NCBI GenBank assembly: GCA_965279085.1
Contig: OZ257149.1
Coordinates: 2,356,001 to 2,420,000, forward strand
Reading direction: 5' to 3'
DNA length: 64,000 bases
Source: UBA7672 sp965279085
Lineage (GTDB): Bacteria; Pseudomonadota; Alphaproteobacteria; Caulobacterales; Hyphomonadaceae
The notes beneath the pieces were generated by a model, which saw only the letters and a program-made list of their open reading frames with translations, had not been told where the DNA came from and made no database searches. Both the position numbers and the translations under genes were made by a program. This document shows positions 51,733-60,370 of this stretch, in pieces; positions within the stretch are counted from its first letter, which is position 1, and the number at the start of each line of letters is the position of its first letter.

Positions 51733-52090
51733 CCGCTTCTGCTGCTGTGGTATCGGCGCGTGCAATCAGGAGGTCTTCGGACAGCCTGAGACTGACCCGT
51801 CTGTGTTTGGCATCGAGATCGGCGCGGAAAGAGGCGACCCGCGCCTCGCCCCCGGCGTCCAGATCGACACGAAGCCAGCGCGTGCGGCCCTGCCCGTCGG
51901 TCTCTACATGGGCAATCTCGCCAACCCGTGCGCCGTTCAGGTCGAGGACGTCGTAACCCGCGATCTCCGTGACTTTCAGGTTGGACATGCGAACCGGCCC
52001 TTCCGGTTCGCCCATCGCCATGCCGCCGGTGAACAGGATCGCGCCGCCGACCATCGCTCCCCATGCCCTATGCGACCGTTTGAAGGTCAT
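51713..52090 (-). CDS. Exported PRC-barrel-like protein
   Basis: A 125-residue protein with a signal segment (GAMVGGAILFTGGMAMGEP). The following LKVTEIAGYDVLDLNGARVGEIAHVETDGQGR is the standard PRC-barrel opening. PRC barrels are small beta folds that bind RNA, proteins or membranes; exported ones are common in alphaproteobacteria with no known role. It overlaps the end of the convergent inhibitor gene by 20 bases. Confidence 0.75.
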   Translation of the reverse strand: MTFKRSHRAWGAMVGGAILFTGGMAMGEPEGPVRMSNLKVTEIAGYDVLDLNGARVGEIAHVETDGQGRTRWLRVDLDAGGEARVASFRADLDAKHRRVSLRLSEDLLIARADTTAAEAVSLPSA

Positions 52091-52205
52091 TGCCCGAAAT
52101 CTCCAGCCAGCCCACTCCGGCCTGCGTCAGGAACGGCGGGTTGCTTCCGGGGTTCCCCTCCGTGCGCATCTGGCCGTAGTTTCTTTTGGACTTTCAGGAG
52201 GATGG

Positions 52206-52949
52206 ATGCTGCGGCGCTTGTGGCCGACCGGGTGGCTGGTGCTGGCGCTCGCGATGGCGGGCTGCGAGGCGCGTCCGGAACGCCCGGATCCCGCTGATAT
52301 CCGCGCGGCCCGGCAGGCGGCGATGGCGTTCGAGCAGCGTCTGAAGCGCGAAATCATCGACCGGCTGGAACGGGGCGAGGATCCCGTCGCGGTCTACCTC
52401 GCCTACGCCGACCACGTGCCGGGCTGGGGCAAGGAGATCAGCGACCAGGCAAAGCTCGATTTCAGCCGCACGGCGCTGGGCGTGCGCAACGCCGCCAACG
52501 AGCCCGACGACTGGGAGCGCCAGCGCATGGAGGAGTTCGAATTTCTCGCCGACGCCGGCCGCGACGCCTCAGAACTCGAGGCTGCCGAGATCGTGATGGA
52601 GGGCAATGAGAAGGTCTTCCGCTGGCTTCGTCCGATGGTGATGGGCGAGGCCTGCATGGCCTGCCATGGCGAGAAGCTGGACGGGCGGATCAAGCTGCTG
52701 CTCCAGCAGGAATACCCGCTGGATGTGGCGACAGGATACGCGGAGGGCCAGCTGGGCGGCGCGTATTCGGTCCGCAAGGTGCTGAGCGTCGACGGCAAGC
52801 CGCCTCCGCCCTACACGCCCAAGCCGCTTCCGCCCCAGATTCCCGCTGACGAACGGCGGTCGGACGATGCGCCGCTGGTGCAGATGCCGGCAGAAGCCGT
52901 TCCACCCTCCGAACCCTCGCCCTACGACCTGCCGCCCGACGATTTCTGA
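52206..52949 (+). CDS. Tll0287-like (DUF3365) heme lipoprotein
   Basis: A 247-residue protein with lipobox Cys20 (LALAMAGCEA). The single c-type heme motif CMACH (150-154) follows the Tll0287-like helix-rich region (FRWLRPMVMGEACMACHG), and YPLDVATGYAEGQLGGAYSV is also family-typical. The tail is proline-rich. Such heme domains are usually periplasmic redox or gas sensors; here it is anchored to a membrane rather than fused to a kinase. Confidence 0.85.
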   Translation: MLRRLWPTGWLVLALAMAGCEARPERPDPADIRAARQAAMAFEQRLKREIIDRLERGEDPVAVYLAYADHVPGWGKEISDQAKLDFSRTALGVRNAANEPDDWERQRMEEFEFLADAGRDASELEAAEIVMEGNEKVFRWLRPMVMGEACMACHGEKLDGRIKLLLQQEYPLDVATGYAEGQLGGAYSVRKVLSVDGKPPPPYTPKPLPPQIPADERRSDDAPLVQMPAEAVPPSEPSPYDLPPDDF

Positions 52950-52956
52950 TCCGGCC

Positions 52957-54045
52957 CTAGGCTTTCGCGCCCTTCTTGCCGCCACCATAGACTGGCGTGG
53001 CTTCCGCCGACGCCTCATCCAGCGGCCAGCGGGCGCGTGCGGGCGTATCCAGCGGATCGGTGAAGCCACGCGCGAGACGCTCCGCGCCGGCAAGCGCGAT
53101 CATCGCGCCATTGTCCGTGCACCAGCGCAGCGGCGGGGCAAAGAAATGGAAATGCATGCGGTGAGCTTCTGCTTCGAGCCGGGCGCGCAGCGTCTTGTTG
53201 GCGGCAACGCCGCCCGCCACCACGAAAGTCCGGCGGTCGGTGCGCTCCGCGATGATCTCCACCGCGCGCGCGGACTTGAATGAGAGGATATCGGCAACCG
53301 CAGTCTGGAAGCTCGCGCAGATGTCGGCCCGGCGTTGTGGCGTCAGCGGTTGTTCTTCCGCTGCACGGCGCACGGCGGTCTTGAGGCCGGAGAAGCTCAT
53401 GTCGAGACCCGAGCGGTCCAGCAACGGACGCGGCAGGTCGACCGCTTTCGGATTGCCGTTCAGCGCCTCGCGCTCGACCGAGGGCCCGCCTGCCCCGCTC
53501 AGCCCAAGCAGCTTGGCCGTCTTGTCGAATGCTTCGCCCACGGCGTCGTCGATCGTCGAACCCAGACGCTGGTATTTTCCGACGCCCTCGACGAACACGA
53601 ACTGGCAATGCCCGCCCGAGACCAGTAGCAGCAGGTAGGGGAAGGGTACATCGTCCGCGAGACGCGGACTGAGCGCGTGACCTTCGAGATGATTCACGGC
53701 GATGAGCGGCAGGCCCCGCGCCAGCGCGATCGCCTTGGCCGTCGACAGGCCCGCCATCACCCCGCCGATCAGGCCCGGCCCCGCCGTGGCGGCGACGCCG
53801 GACAATCCCGCCCAGCCGACACCCGCTTCGGCCATCGCGAGCTTCACGAGCGAATCCAGCCGCTCGACATGCGCGCGGGCCGCGATCTCGGGCACCACGC
53901 CGCCATAGAGCGCGTGTTCCTCCGTCTGGCTCGCGACATGCTCGGCCAGCACCTCCGCCCGCCCGTCCGTCAGGCGCACGACCGCGGCCGCTGTTTCATC
54001 GCAGCTGGTTTCGATACCGAGGACGGTGACTGTGCCTTGCATCAT
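52957..54045 (-). CDS. tsaD: tRNA N6-adenosine threonylcarbamoyltransferase TsaD
   Basis: From ATG 54045 (or 54042) the product of about 362 residues has [16 protein letters not shown], the metal-binding [38 protein letters not shown] and [12 protein letters not shown]. It installs t6A on tRNAs reading ANN codons with TsaB, TsaC and TsaE. It is divergent from hemC, with the two start codons about 60 bases apart, a common alphaproteobacterial arrangement. Confidence 0.97.
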   Translation of the reverse strand: MMQGTVTVLGIETSCDETAAAVVRLTDGRAEVLAEHVASQTEEHALYGGVVPEIAARAHVERLDSLVKLAMAEAGVGWAGLSGVAATAGPGLIGGVMAGLSTAKAIALARGLPLIAVNHLEGHALSPRLADDVPFPYLLLLVSGGHCQFVFVEGVGKYQRLGSTIDDAVGEAFDKTAKLLGLSGAGGPSVEREALNGNPKAVDLPRPLLDRSGLDMSFSGLKTAVRRAAEEQPLTPQRRADICASFQTAVADILSFKSARAVEIIAERTDRRTFVVAGGVAANKTLRARLEAEAHRMHFHFFAPPLRWCTDNGAMIALAGAERLARGFTDPLDTPARARWPLDEASAEATPVYGGGKKGAKA

Positions 54046-54107
54046 TGCGATCTTGCTTGAAACGGTCCGGGCTTGTACGCCCCGAGCGCACGCAAAGCAA
54101 AGTACGC

Positions 54108-55073
54108 ATGTCAGAAGCGAAAACAGTCCGTATCGGCACGCGCGGCTCTCCGCTCGCCCTCGCGCAGGCGAATTATTTCGCCGATCGCCTCGTGAGGGCG
54201 GCAGGCGGACAGCTTGCGACATCGATCCACCCTTTCACCACCACGGGCGACAAGATCCTCGACAAGCCGCTCCAGGATGCAGGCGGCAAAGGCCTGTTCA
54301 CCAAGGAGCTCGACCGGGCGCAGGAGATGGGCGAGATCGACGTCGCCGTTCACTCGCTCAAGGACGTGACGGTGACGCTGGCGGAGCATCTCGTGCTCGC
54401 CGCCTACCTGCCGCGCGAAGACGCCCGTGACTGCCTGATCGGACCTTCCGCCACCATCGCCGGACTGCTGCGGGGGGCGGTCGTGGGCACGTCCAGCCTT
54501 CGCCGCAAGGCTCAGCTGCTGGCTGCCCGCCCCGACCTGAAGGCGGTCACCTTCCGTGGCAACGTGCAGACGCGTCTCCGCAAGCTGGCCGAGGGCGAAG
54601 CACGGGCCACCATCCTCGCCGCCGCCGGCCTCCGCAGGCTGGGCATGATCGACAAGGCCGCGGGCATTCTCTCCATCGAGGAAATGCTGCCGGCTGGCGG
54701 CCAGGGCATCATCGGCGTGACGCTGCATGTCGATGCGCCGCAATGGCTGCGCGATGCTGTCGCGAAGACGGACGACGAGGATGCGCGCCTTGCCGCCATC
54801 GCCGAGCGCGCCTTCCTGCGCAGGCTGGACGGATCCTGCCGCACGCCGATCGCCGCACATTTCTGGCTGACCGCCGAAGGCGCCTCCATGGCGGGCGAAG
54901 TCCTGTCCGATGAAGGCGACAAGCGCTGGCGCGGCGAAGGGATGATCGAGGGTCGGCCAACCGCGTTCGACGCCGAAGTGCTGGGCAATGCGCTGGCCGA
55001 AGATGTCGCCGCCGAACGCGCCTACGATCTCGGCGAGGCTGAAACGCCCTGGCCCGAGGAAGACCAGGGGTGA
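54108..55073 (+). CDS. hemC: Hydroxymethylbilane synthase (porphobilinogen deaminase)
   Basis: A 321-residue enzyme: [21 protein letters not shown] with catalytic Asp86, [23 protein letters not shown] and cofactor Cys244 in [12 protein letters not shown]. It links four porphobilinogens through the dipyrromethane cofactor. Its stop overlaps the hemD start (GTGA). Confidence 0.97.
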   Translation: MSEAKTVRIGTRGSPLALAQANYFADRLVRAAGGQLATSIHPFTTTGDKILDKPLQDAGGKGLFTKELDRAQEMGEIDVAVHSLKDVTVTLAEHLVLAAYLPREDARDCLIGPSATIAGLLRGAVVGTSSLRRKAQLLAARPDLKAVTFRGNVQTRLRKLAEGEARATILAAAGLRRLGMIDKAAGILSIEEMLPAGGQGIIGVTLHVDAPQWLRDAVAKTDDEDARLAAIAERAFLRRLDGSCRTPIAAHFWLTAEGASMAGEVLSDEGDKRWRGEGMIEGRPTAFDAEVLGNALAEDVAAERAYDLGEAETPWPEEDQG

Positions 55074-55768
55074 GCAAGCTGCGCATTCTGGTTACGCGCA
55101 GCGAACCGGGCGCGTCCGAAACGGCTGAACGCCTCGCGACAGCAGGCTACCTTCCCATCGTCGAACCTGTCTTCGCGATCGAGCCCCTTCCCGCCGATGT
55201 GCCGGAGTTCGACGCGCTCGCCTTCACCAGCGCCAATGGCGCGCGCCAGTTCGCGACATTGTCGCCCAGGCGCGATGTCCCCGTCTTCTGTGTCGGCGTG
55301 CGGACAGCGGATGCGGCGCGCGAAGCGGGCTTCGCGAACGTGACATCGGCGGACGGCGACGCAGGCGCTCTCGCCGCGCTCATCGTCCGGCAGCTGCCGA
55401 AGCAGGCCCGCCTGCTCCACGCCGGAAACGAGGAAAGCCGGAGCGATCTCACGGGCCGGTTGCGAGGCGTGGGGTATGCGGCAAGCTTTATCCCCATCTT
55501 CCGGGCCGTCCCCGTCACGTCGCCCGGCCCGGCCTTGGCCGCCCATCTGGCTGGAAAGCCCGCCTTCGATGTCGTGCTGATCCATTCGCCGCGCGGGGCT
55601 GCCATTCTGGCGGGTTTCGCCGCCGGCTCGAACGCCACGCTCAACATTGTCGCCATTTCAGGCGCCGCCGCGACCCCGCTGACCGCGCTGGCGCGCCGGA
55701 CCGAAATCGCGGCTGCACCCAGCGAGCAGGCCCTTCTTTCCGCCCTCGCCCGGCTTGTTTCCGGTTGA
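55070..55768 (+). CDS. hemD: Uroporphyrinogen-III synthase
   Basis: A 232-residue, GTG-started protein with the loose HemD pattern LRILVTRSEPGASETAERL, FDALAFTSANGARQFA, VFCVGVRTADAAREAGF and DVVLIHSPRGA. The family is poorly conserved, but length and position straight after hemC (GTGA overlap) settle the call. It closes hydroxymethylbilane to uroporphyrinogen III for heme synthesis. Confidence 0.92.
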   Translation: MSKLRILVTRSEPGASETAERLATAGYLPIVEPVFAIEPLPADVPEFDALAFTSANGARQFATLSPRRDVPVFCVGVRTADAAREAGFANVTSADGDAGALAALIVRQLPKQARLLHAGNEESRSDLTGRLRGVGYAASFIPIFRAVPVTSPGPALAAHLAGKPAFDVVLIHSPRGAAILAGFAAGSNATLNIVAISGAAATPLTALARRTEIAAAPSEQALLSALARLVSG

Positions 55769-55838
55769 GAGTTCCAGGCGGCTGCGCCTATCCTCCACCC
55801 GGGGAGCGTGCCTGCGAACGCCATGAGGATGGCGCACA

Positions 55839-57131
55839 ATGACCAAGCGGCCTGTCCAGGACGAGCCTGAACCCATCGAGGTGGACTTCGAGCCCGCAAG
55901 CGGACCCGAGCCCGCGCGTCCGCGTCGCGCTGGTCCGCGCCCGATGCGCAGCCGCGGCGTCACCTTCGTTCAGCTGCTGGTCACGGGCATCGTCGCGTCC
56001 ACGCTGGGCGCCACCGTCGCCATCATCGTCAGCAACGCCAGCTCCGGCGCGCCGACCGGAACGCTCGCCCGCGAGATCGACGCGCTGGTGCGCGGTCAGG
56101 AAGATCTTTCGGCGCGCGCACAACAGGCTGCCGCCGATGTCGTCGCGCTGCGCACGCGTCTGGACGCCCAGGGCGAACGCCTTGACCAGCAGAACATTAC
56201 CGAAGCCGCGCTCCGCACCGACCTCGTTGCTCTCACCAACCAGCTCTCTGCGATCAGCGGCACCGGCGATGGCGGCGCGCCACCCGATTCGACGGCGTCC
56301 AAATCCCCGCTCGGCGTTCTGCTTGGCCGGATCAACCGGCTCGAGAGCATTGTCGAGAACGACAAGACGGCGCCGGAAACCACGCGCGAAGTGCAACGCG
56401 CGATCGCCGATCTCTCCGCTCAGGTTGCAGCCCTCGATCTCGCCAACAACACGCTGGTCGCCTCATTCGACAGGCGTGAAGCGGCGCTCGCCGCACTCGA
56501 GGGCGGCATGCAGACCATAGCCAAGGATGTCGCCGACATGCGCGGCGGACGGCCCCTGCCCGCGCGTCCGGCGGACGCCGCCATCGCCGCAGCTCCTCCG
56601 CCGATCCTCGCCGCGACCGCGCGCTCGCAGGCCATCCGCGCGCTCTCCGCACTGGAAGCCGCCGCTCGCGGGGACCGCCCCTTCGCACGCGAGCAGCAGG
56701 CGCTCGCCGCTATTCTGCCCGACGAACCCGGCCTCGCGGGTCTGGCGGATTCCGCGCGCTCGGGCGTGCCGACACTGGCGCAGCTGCGCTCCGACTTCGC
56801 GGCGATCTCCGATGAGGCCCATCGCATAGCGACGGACGAAAGCGACGATGGATGGAACTGGCTGCGCCTGACCTTCGCCGGCATCATCACGTTCGAGCCC
56901 ACGGAAATGGTCGCAAGCAACGAGGATATCATCCGGAACGCCCGCCGCCGCCTCGACATCGGGGACGTCCGCGGCGCGATCGAAGCGGTGACGACTGTGT
57001 CAGGCGAGGCCGGCGCGGTGTTCAAGCCGTGGCAGGCCAGGGCCGGACGACGCGCCTCGCTCGACGAGAACCTGCGCGATCTCAACGCGCGCCTGCTCGA
57101 GAACTCCGCGTCCACCGGAAGCGCGGGCTGA
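55839..57131 (+). CDS. Alphaproteobacterial Mic60/mitofilin-like membrane protein
   Basis: A 430-residue protein: charged proline-rich N-terminus, one membrane helix (VTFVQLLVTGIVASTLGATVAIIV, residues 41-64), a long predicted coiled coil (about 75-250) and a C-terminal helical domain (LRLTFAGIITFEP, IIRNARRRLDIGDVRGAIEAV) like the mitofilin signature. Alphaproteobacterial Mic60 homologues are typically encoded beside heme genes, as here after hemC-hemD. They shape inner membranes and contact the outer membrane. It begins 70 bases after hemD. Confidence 0.82.
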   Translation: MTKRPVQDEPEPIEVDFEPASGPEPARPRRAGPRPMRSRGVTFVQLLVTGIVASTLGATVAIIVSNASSGAPTGTLAREIDALVRGQEDLSARAQQAAADVVALRTRLDAQGERLDQQNITEAALRTDLVALTNQLSAISGTGDGGAPPDSTASKSPLGVLLGRINRLESIVENDKTAPETTREVQRAIADLSAQVAALDLANNTLVASFDRREAALAALEGGMQTIAKDVADMRGGRPLPARPADAAIAAAPPPILAATARSQAIRALSALEAAARGDRPFAREQQALAAILPDEPGLAGLADSARSGVPTLAQLRSDFAAISDEAHRIATDESDDGWNWLRLTFAGIITFEPTEMVASNEDIIRNARRRLDIGDVRGAIEAVTTVSGEAGAVFKPWQARAGRRASLDENLRDLNARLLENSASTGSAG

Positions 57132-57269
57132 TACGAAATCACTATTACTTACGCGCATGTCATCGCGCTGGCTGAGATGTGTCCGCCTCTCCGCTTGTCG
57201 CCCCCCGCCCACCCGCTTAGCTCGCTCCCAATCCCCGGACGGGGAAGCTCATCACTTGGGAGGCCAGAC

Positions 57270-58109
57270 TTGAAACGCACGACAGCCCTTGCCGCGATCT
57301 GCGCGGCCGCACTACTCTCCGGCGCATTGCCCGCAGCCCTCGCGATCGCGCAGACGCCGACCGCTACCGCACAGGCGGACGCCGGCCTCAAGACCGCCAT
57401 CGCGAACGCCGCGCGCCAGGACTCACACAAGGTACGCGATGCCCATCGCCATCCCGCCGAAACGCTCGCCTTCTTCGGCGTCAAGCCGAACATGACCGTC
57501 GTCGAGATCGCGCCCGGTTCGGGCTACTACGCCGAGATCCTGTCGCCCTACCTTTCGAAAGGTGGCGGCAAGTACATCGCGACAGGCAACCCGATCGCCA
57601 ACATCTCCGATCAGGCCAAGTGGGGGGCGCAGACCTACACGCCCTTCAACATGACCTCCGGTGCGCTCGTGCCCGCTGGCTCGGCCGACATGGTCGTGAC
57701 CTTCCGCAACATCCACAACTGGATGTGGCAGGCCGGCATGCTCGACAAGGCGATGGCGGACTTTGCCGCCGCGCTGAAACCCGGCGGCGTGCTAGGCGTC
57801 GAGGAACACCGCGCCGACCCCCGCCCCGAAACGGTCGCGGGAACCCGCTCGGCCAGCGACGGCTACGTATCGAAGGCGACCATAGTGGCCGCCGCCGCGA
57901 AGGCCGGCCTGGTGCTTGAAGCCGAATCGGAAATCAACGCCAACCCGAAGGACACCAAGGACCACCCCTTCGGCGTCTGGACCCTGCCGCCCAACTCGCA
58001 ATCCGCCCCGCGCGGCGGCGGCGAAGCCCCGGTCGGCTTCGACCCGGCCAAATATAAGGCCATCGGCGAAAGCGACCGCCACACCCTGCGCTTCCGCAAG
58101 CCGACCTGA
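57270..58109 (+). CDS. Exported class I SAM-dependent methyltransferase-like protein
   Basis: A 279-residue protein starting at TTG after GGGAGG. It opens with a signal peptide (TTALAAICAAALLSGALPAALAIAQ). The mature part is a methyltransferase fold: TVVEIAPGSGYYAEILSPYL (SAM motif I), VTFRNIHNWMWQ and ALKPGGVLGVEEHRA. Export of a SAM enzyme is puzzling because SAM is not expected in the periplasm. Related exported methyltransferase-like proteins are common in this bacterial group, with unknown role. Confidence 0.82.
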   Translation: MKRTTALAAICAAALLSGALPAALAIAQTPTATAQADAGLKTAIANAARQDSHKVRDAHRHPAETLAFFGVKPNMTVVEIAPGSGYYAEILSPYLSKGGGKYIATGNPIANISDQAKWGAQTYTPFNMTSGALVPAGSADMVVTFRNIHNWMWQAGMLDKAMADFAAALKPGGVLGVEEHRADPRPETVAGTRSASDGYVSKATIVAAAAKAGLVLEAESEINANPKDTKDHPFGVWTLPPNSQSAPRGGGEAPVGFDPAKYKAIGESDRHTLRFRKPT

Positions 58110-58154
58110 GTTCCAGCCCCCTGACCTGGCTGTCATTGAAAGTGCCTGTAAAAT

Positions 58155-58180
58155 CGGCCGCTGCCTTCGGGCGGCGGCCG
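58155..58180 (+). terminator. Probable terminator with TTCG loop
   Basis: CGGCCGCTGCC and GGCGGCGGCCG form an 11-bp stem (one wobble) around a stable TTCG loop, 45 bases after the methyltransferase stop and before tRNA-Thr. The T tail is poor. Confidence 0.55.
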
Positions 58181-58239
58181 AACTTGCCTTGGCGGCCCTG
58201 TCCGGGTTATAGCCGCCGCCTCTGGCCGCAACGCCGGAC

Positions 58240-58315
58240 GCTGCCTTAGCTCAGCTGGTAGAGCACCGCATTCGTAATGCGGGGGTCAGGTGTTCAAGTC
58301 ACCTAGGCAGCACCA
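58240..58315 (+). tRNA. tRNA-Thr (anticodon CGT), CCA encoded
   Basis: A 76-base cloverleaf: acceptor GCTGCCT/AGGCAGC, D-arm TTAGCTCAGCTGGTAGAGC, anticodon stem CCGCA/TGCGG with loop TTCGTAA (anticodon CGT), and T-arm GTTCAAGTC. ACCA is encoded. Island genes follow immediately, so its 3' end is the likely attachment site. Confidence 0.96.
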
Positions 58316-58359
58316 TCTTTTCAAGCACTTAGCTCGACGCCGCCGCGCTCAGAAGTGCC

Positions 58360-58381
58360 ACTGGAAACACACTGGAAACAC
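58360..58381. repeat. Tandem 11-bp repeat after tRNA-Thr
   Basis: ACTGGAAACAC occurs twice head-to-tail (58360-58370, 58371-58381), 45 bases after the tRNA. Short direct repeats near an attachment site often bind integrase or excisionase. Confidence 0.55.
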
Positions 58382-58469
58382 CACGAGCCAAAATCACTCA
58401 CAGCAATTGAGCGCGATACGCCCCGTTTGCCCGCGTGAGACGGCGTTTCCGAAAATAGTTTGAACGGTC

Positions 58470-58946
58470 TTAGGCGCCCATCGCAGCGGATGCCGCGTCC
58501 TGCGAAGTCGACTGCCGGCGTCGCTCCGCAGCGAAGGCCTCGAGGTCTGCCGGGTCATAACGGATGGCTCGGTCGGTCGCTCGGATGAAGCGTGGACCCC
58601 GGCCCAGGCATCTCATCTTGTCGAGTGTCGACTTTGACAGTCCAAGGCGGAGCGCGGCTTCGCGAACGTCGAGCAGCCGTCGCGGTTCGGCAACCGAGGC
58701 GGCAACGGCATTCAAGATTTTCTGCGGCCGACCGCGACCACGCGATGCGCCGAGTATGTAGTCGAGGAGCGGATCGACCGCGTTTCTGGCCGGTTGCTCT
58801 CTCTCCTGCGCGATGACGGCGGCGCGCACCGGCTCGACCGCAAGCGGGGATCGTGCACCGACGGTCGGCGGGACCGGCCGAGAAAACAAATCGAGCTGCG
58901 CCGAACCTTTCGGCTTATCAACGCCCCGCGCTCTTTTGCCCTTCAT
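58470..58946 (-). CDS. AlpA/excisionase-like HTH protein
   Basis: A 158-residue protein from ATG 58946. The C-terminal half has a MerR-like/AlpA helix-turn-helix (LLDVREAALRLGLSKSTLDKMRCLGRGPRFIRATDRAIRYDPADLEAFAAERR), the domain used by excisionases and island regulators. The N-terminal 80 residues are polar and unrecognised. It is the first gene inside the presumed island, facing the tRNA. It may control excision or conjugation genes. Confidence 0.78.
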   Translation of the reverse strand: MKGKRARGVDKPKGSAQLDLFSRPVPPTVGARSPLAVEPVRAAVIAQEREQPARNAVDPLLDYILGASRGRGRPQKILNAVAASVAEPRRLLDVREAALRLGLSKSTLDKMRCLGRGPRFIRATDRAIRYDPADLEAFAAERRRQSTSQDAASAAMGA

Positions 58947-59116
58947 CACGCACTCCACGCCATCGCCATTGGGCGCGGCCGTGGTCAGAACTCAACCGCT
59001 TGAAACCACCGCGAGTGTTTGCCGTGGAATCACCGTGCAGTTCTCGCTGAATGAGAGAAGTCCGACCTGTTCTATGGACCGCGATGGCCGCGTTTCGCCA
59101 AGTCGGACAATGGCGT

Positions 59117-59449
59117 TCATTTCAGCTGAGCTGGGTCGCAGCTTCCCCCCACCATGCAACTCGCGCCGTCTGCCGTGGCAGGCTCGCACGCGCACACCGC
59201 AGCGCGCTTGCGCTTGGCCCGGCCACGCAGCACCAGGAACAGCGCCGATGCCGCCAGCGCCACCAGAACCGCGTCGCAGGCCAGCTGCGCCCACGACCTA
59301 CCGAACAGACCGCTAGCGGCTGCACCCGCGACCCCAGCGCCACCCGCCACGCCCAGCAGGGGCAGCAGCAGTGGCGCACAGCAGGCCGCACACGCTACGC
59401 CCAGCCCTGCAATGACCTTCCAGCGGCCTGAAATTACCATCGGCAGCAT
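59117..59449 (-). CDS. MerT/MerF-like heavy-metal membrane protein
   Basis: A 110-residue protein with two hydrophobic helices. The first contains paired cysteines (GVACAACCAPLLLPLLG), a pattern like the metal-handling pair in MerT and MerF. The cytoplasmic tail is cysteine-rich (CACEP, SCMVGGSC) and could pass the metal on or bind it. It diverges from a MerR regulator over a shared palindrome. Mercury is the most familiar substrate but no merA or merP is seen, so the metal is undecided. Confidence 0.68.
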   Translation of the reverse strand: MLPMVISGRWKVIAGLGVACAACCAPLLLPLLGVAGGAGVAGAAASGLFGRSWAQLACDAVLVALAASALFLVLRGRAKRKRAAVCACEPATADGASCMVGGSCDPAQLK

Positions 59450-59479
59450 CCCTTCGCTTTGTTGACAGGGCGACCGTGC

Positions 59480-59500
59480 ATCCTCAGGTAACATGAGGAT
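59480..59500. promoter_or_regulatory. MerR-type operator
   Basis: An exact inverted repeat ATCCTCA-GGTAACA-TGAGGAT lies midway between the divergent merR and MerT-like genes. In MerR systems such a palindrome sits between the -35 and -10 of the target promoter. Confidence 0.75.
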
Positions 59501-59521
59501 CAAGCGGAAAGTGCGGGCGTC

Positions 59522-59941
59522 ATGGCAGGCATGAGCATTGGCCAAGCGGCAGAACGGTCAGGCTGCACCGTCGCGACCGTGCGCCACTACGAAGACGAAG
59601 GCTTGCTGAAAGGCATTGGCCGCGCGCCGAACGGCCGCCGCGTGTACGGCTGGCCTGACATTCACCGCCTGCGCTTCGTTCGTCGGTGTCGCGACTTGGG
59701 CTTCAGCATTGACGACGTGCGCACGCTGCTGGGCGCGACCGATGCACCTTCACCTGACTGCCTGGCCGTGCGTGACATGGCCGTTGCCCACATCGACCGG
59801 CTGCGCGTGATGCGTGCGGAAATCGACGCGCTGGAACAGTCCCTGTCGTCCCTGGCGAGCACCTGCAATGAGGCGTGCGCCACCGGCAGGTCACCCGTCT
59901 GCACTATCGTGGAAGACCTGGGCGCGACCGCCTCAGGCTGA
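59522..59941 (+). CDS. MerR-family heavy-metal-responsive regulator
   Basis: A 139-residue regulator: [29 protein letters not shown], wing [27 protein letters not shown], dimerisation helix ([21 protein letters not shown]) and cysteines at [17 protein letters not shown] and SPVCTI, positions usual for metal-sensing MerR proteins. It probably activates the divergent MerT-like gene. It overlaps the convergent ynfA by 9 bases. Confidence 0.87.
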   Translation: MAGMSIGQAAERSGCTVATVRHYEDEGLLKGIGRAPNGRRVYGWPDIHRLRFVRRCRDLGFSIDDVRTLLGATDAPSPDCLAVRDMAVAHIDRLRVMRAEIDALEQSLSSLASTCNEACATGRSPVCTIVEDLGATASG

Positions 59942-60265
59942 CCTGGGCGCGAACAGGATCACGGCCGCACCTGCGATGCTCAGGGCAGCGCCCACGGCGT
60001 CCCAGTTGTCAGGGCGCGTCTTCTCCACCGTCCACATCCACGCCAACGACGCGACGATGTAGACCCCGCCATAGGCCGCGAAGGCGCGACCGGCCGCAGC
60101 TGTGGGCACCAGCGTCAGCAGCCATGCGAATGCGATAAGGGAGGCAATCCCCGGCAAGACCCACCAGGCTGACTGCCCGTTGCGAAGCCACGCCCAGAAG
60201 GCAAAGCACCCTGCTATCTCGGCAATTGCGGCGGCGGTGTAGATGGCGATGATTGATGCGCTCAT
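59933..60265 (-). CDS. YnfA/UPF0060 family small membrane protein
   Basis: A 110-residue, four-helix protein: [59 protein letters not shown] and [19 protein letters not shown]. It matches the YnfA family, related to small multidrug resistance exporters. Its place beside merR and a MerT-like gene is a frequent cassette and suggests a metal- or cation-related role. Confidence 0.85.
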   Translation of the reverse strand: MSASIIAIYTAAAIAEIAGCFAFWAWLRNGQSAWWVLPGIASLIAFAWLLTLVPTAAAGRAFAAYGGVYIVASLAWMWTVEKTRPDNWDAVGAALSIAGAAVILFAPRSA

Positions 60266-60370
60266 GCGGCCTGACTACTATGTGGCAATCCGCTGGAGCA
60301 ACGGGTTTGCCCTCCGATTTGCGGGGTAGAACGTTTCGTCGGACGCACGGCAGAATTCGGCCAATCACGG

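Noticed and set aside
58240..58315. tmRNA or other RNA instead of tRNA-Thr
   Set aside because: A full cloverleaf with anticodon CGT and encoded CCA is clear.
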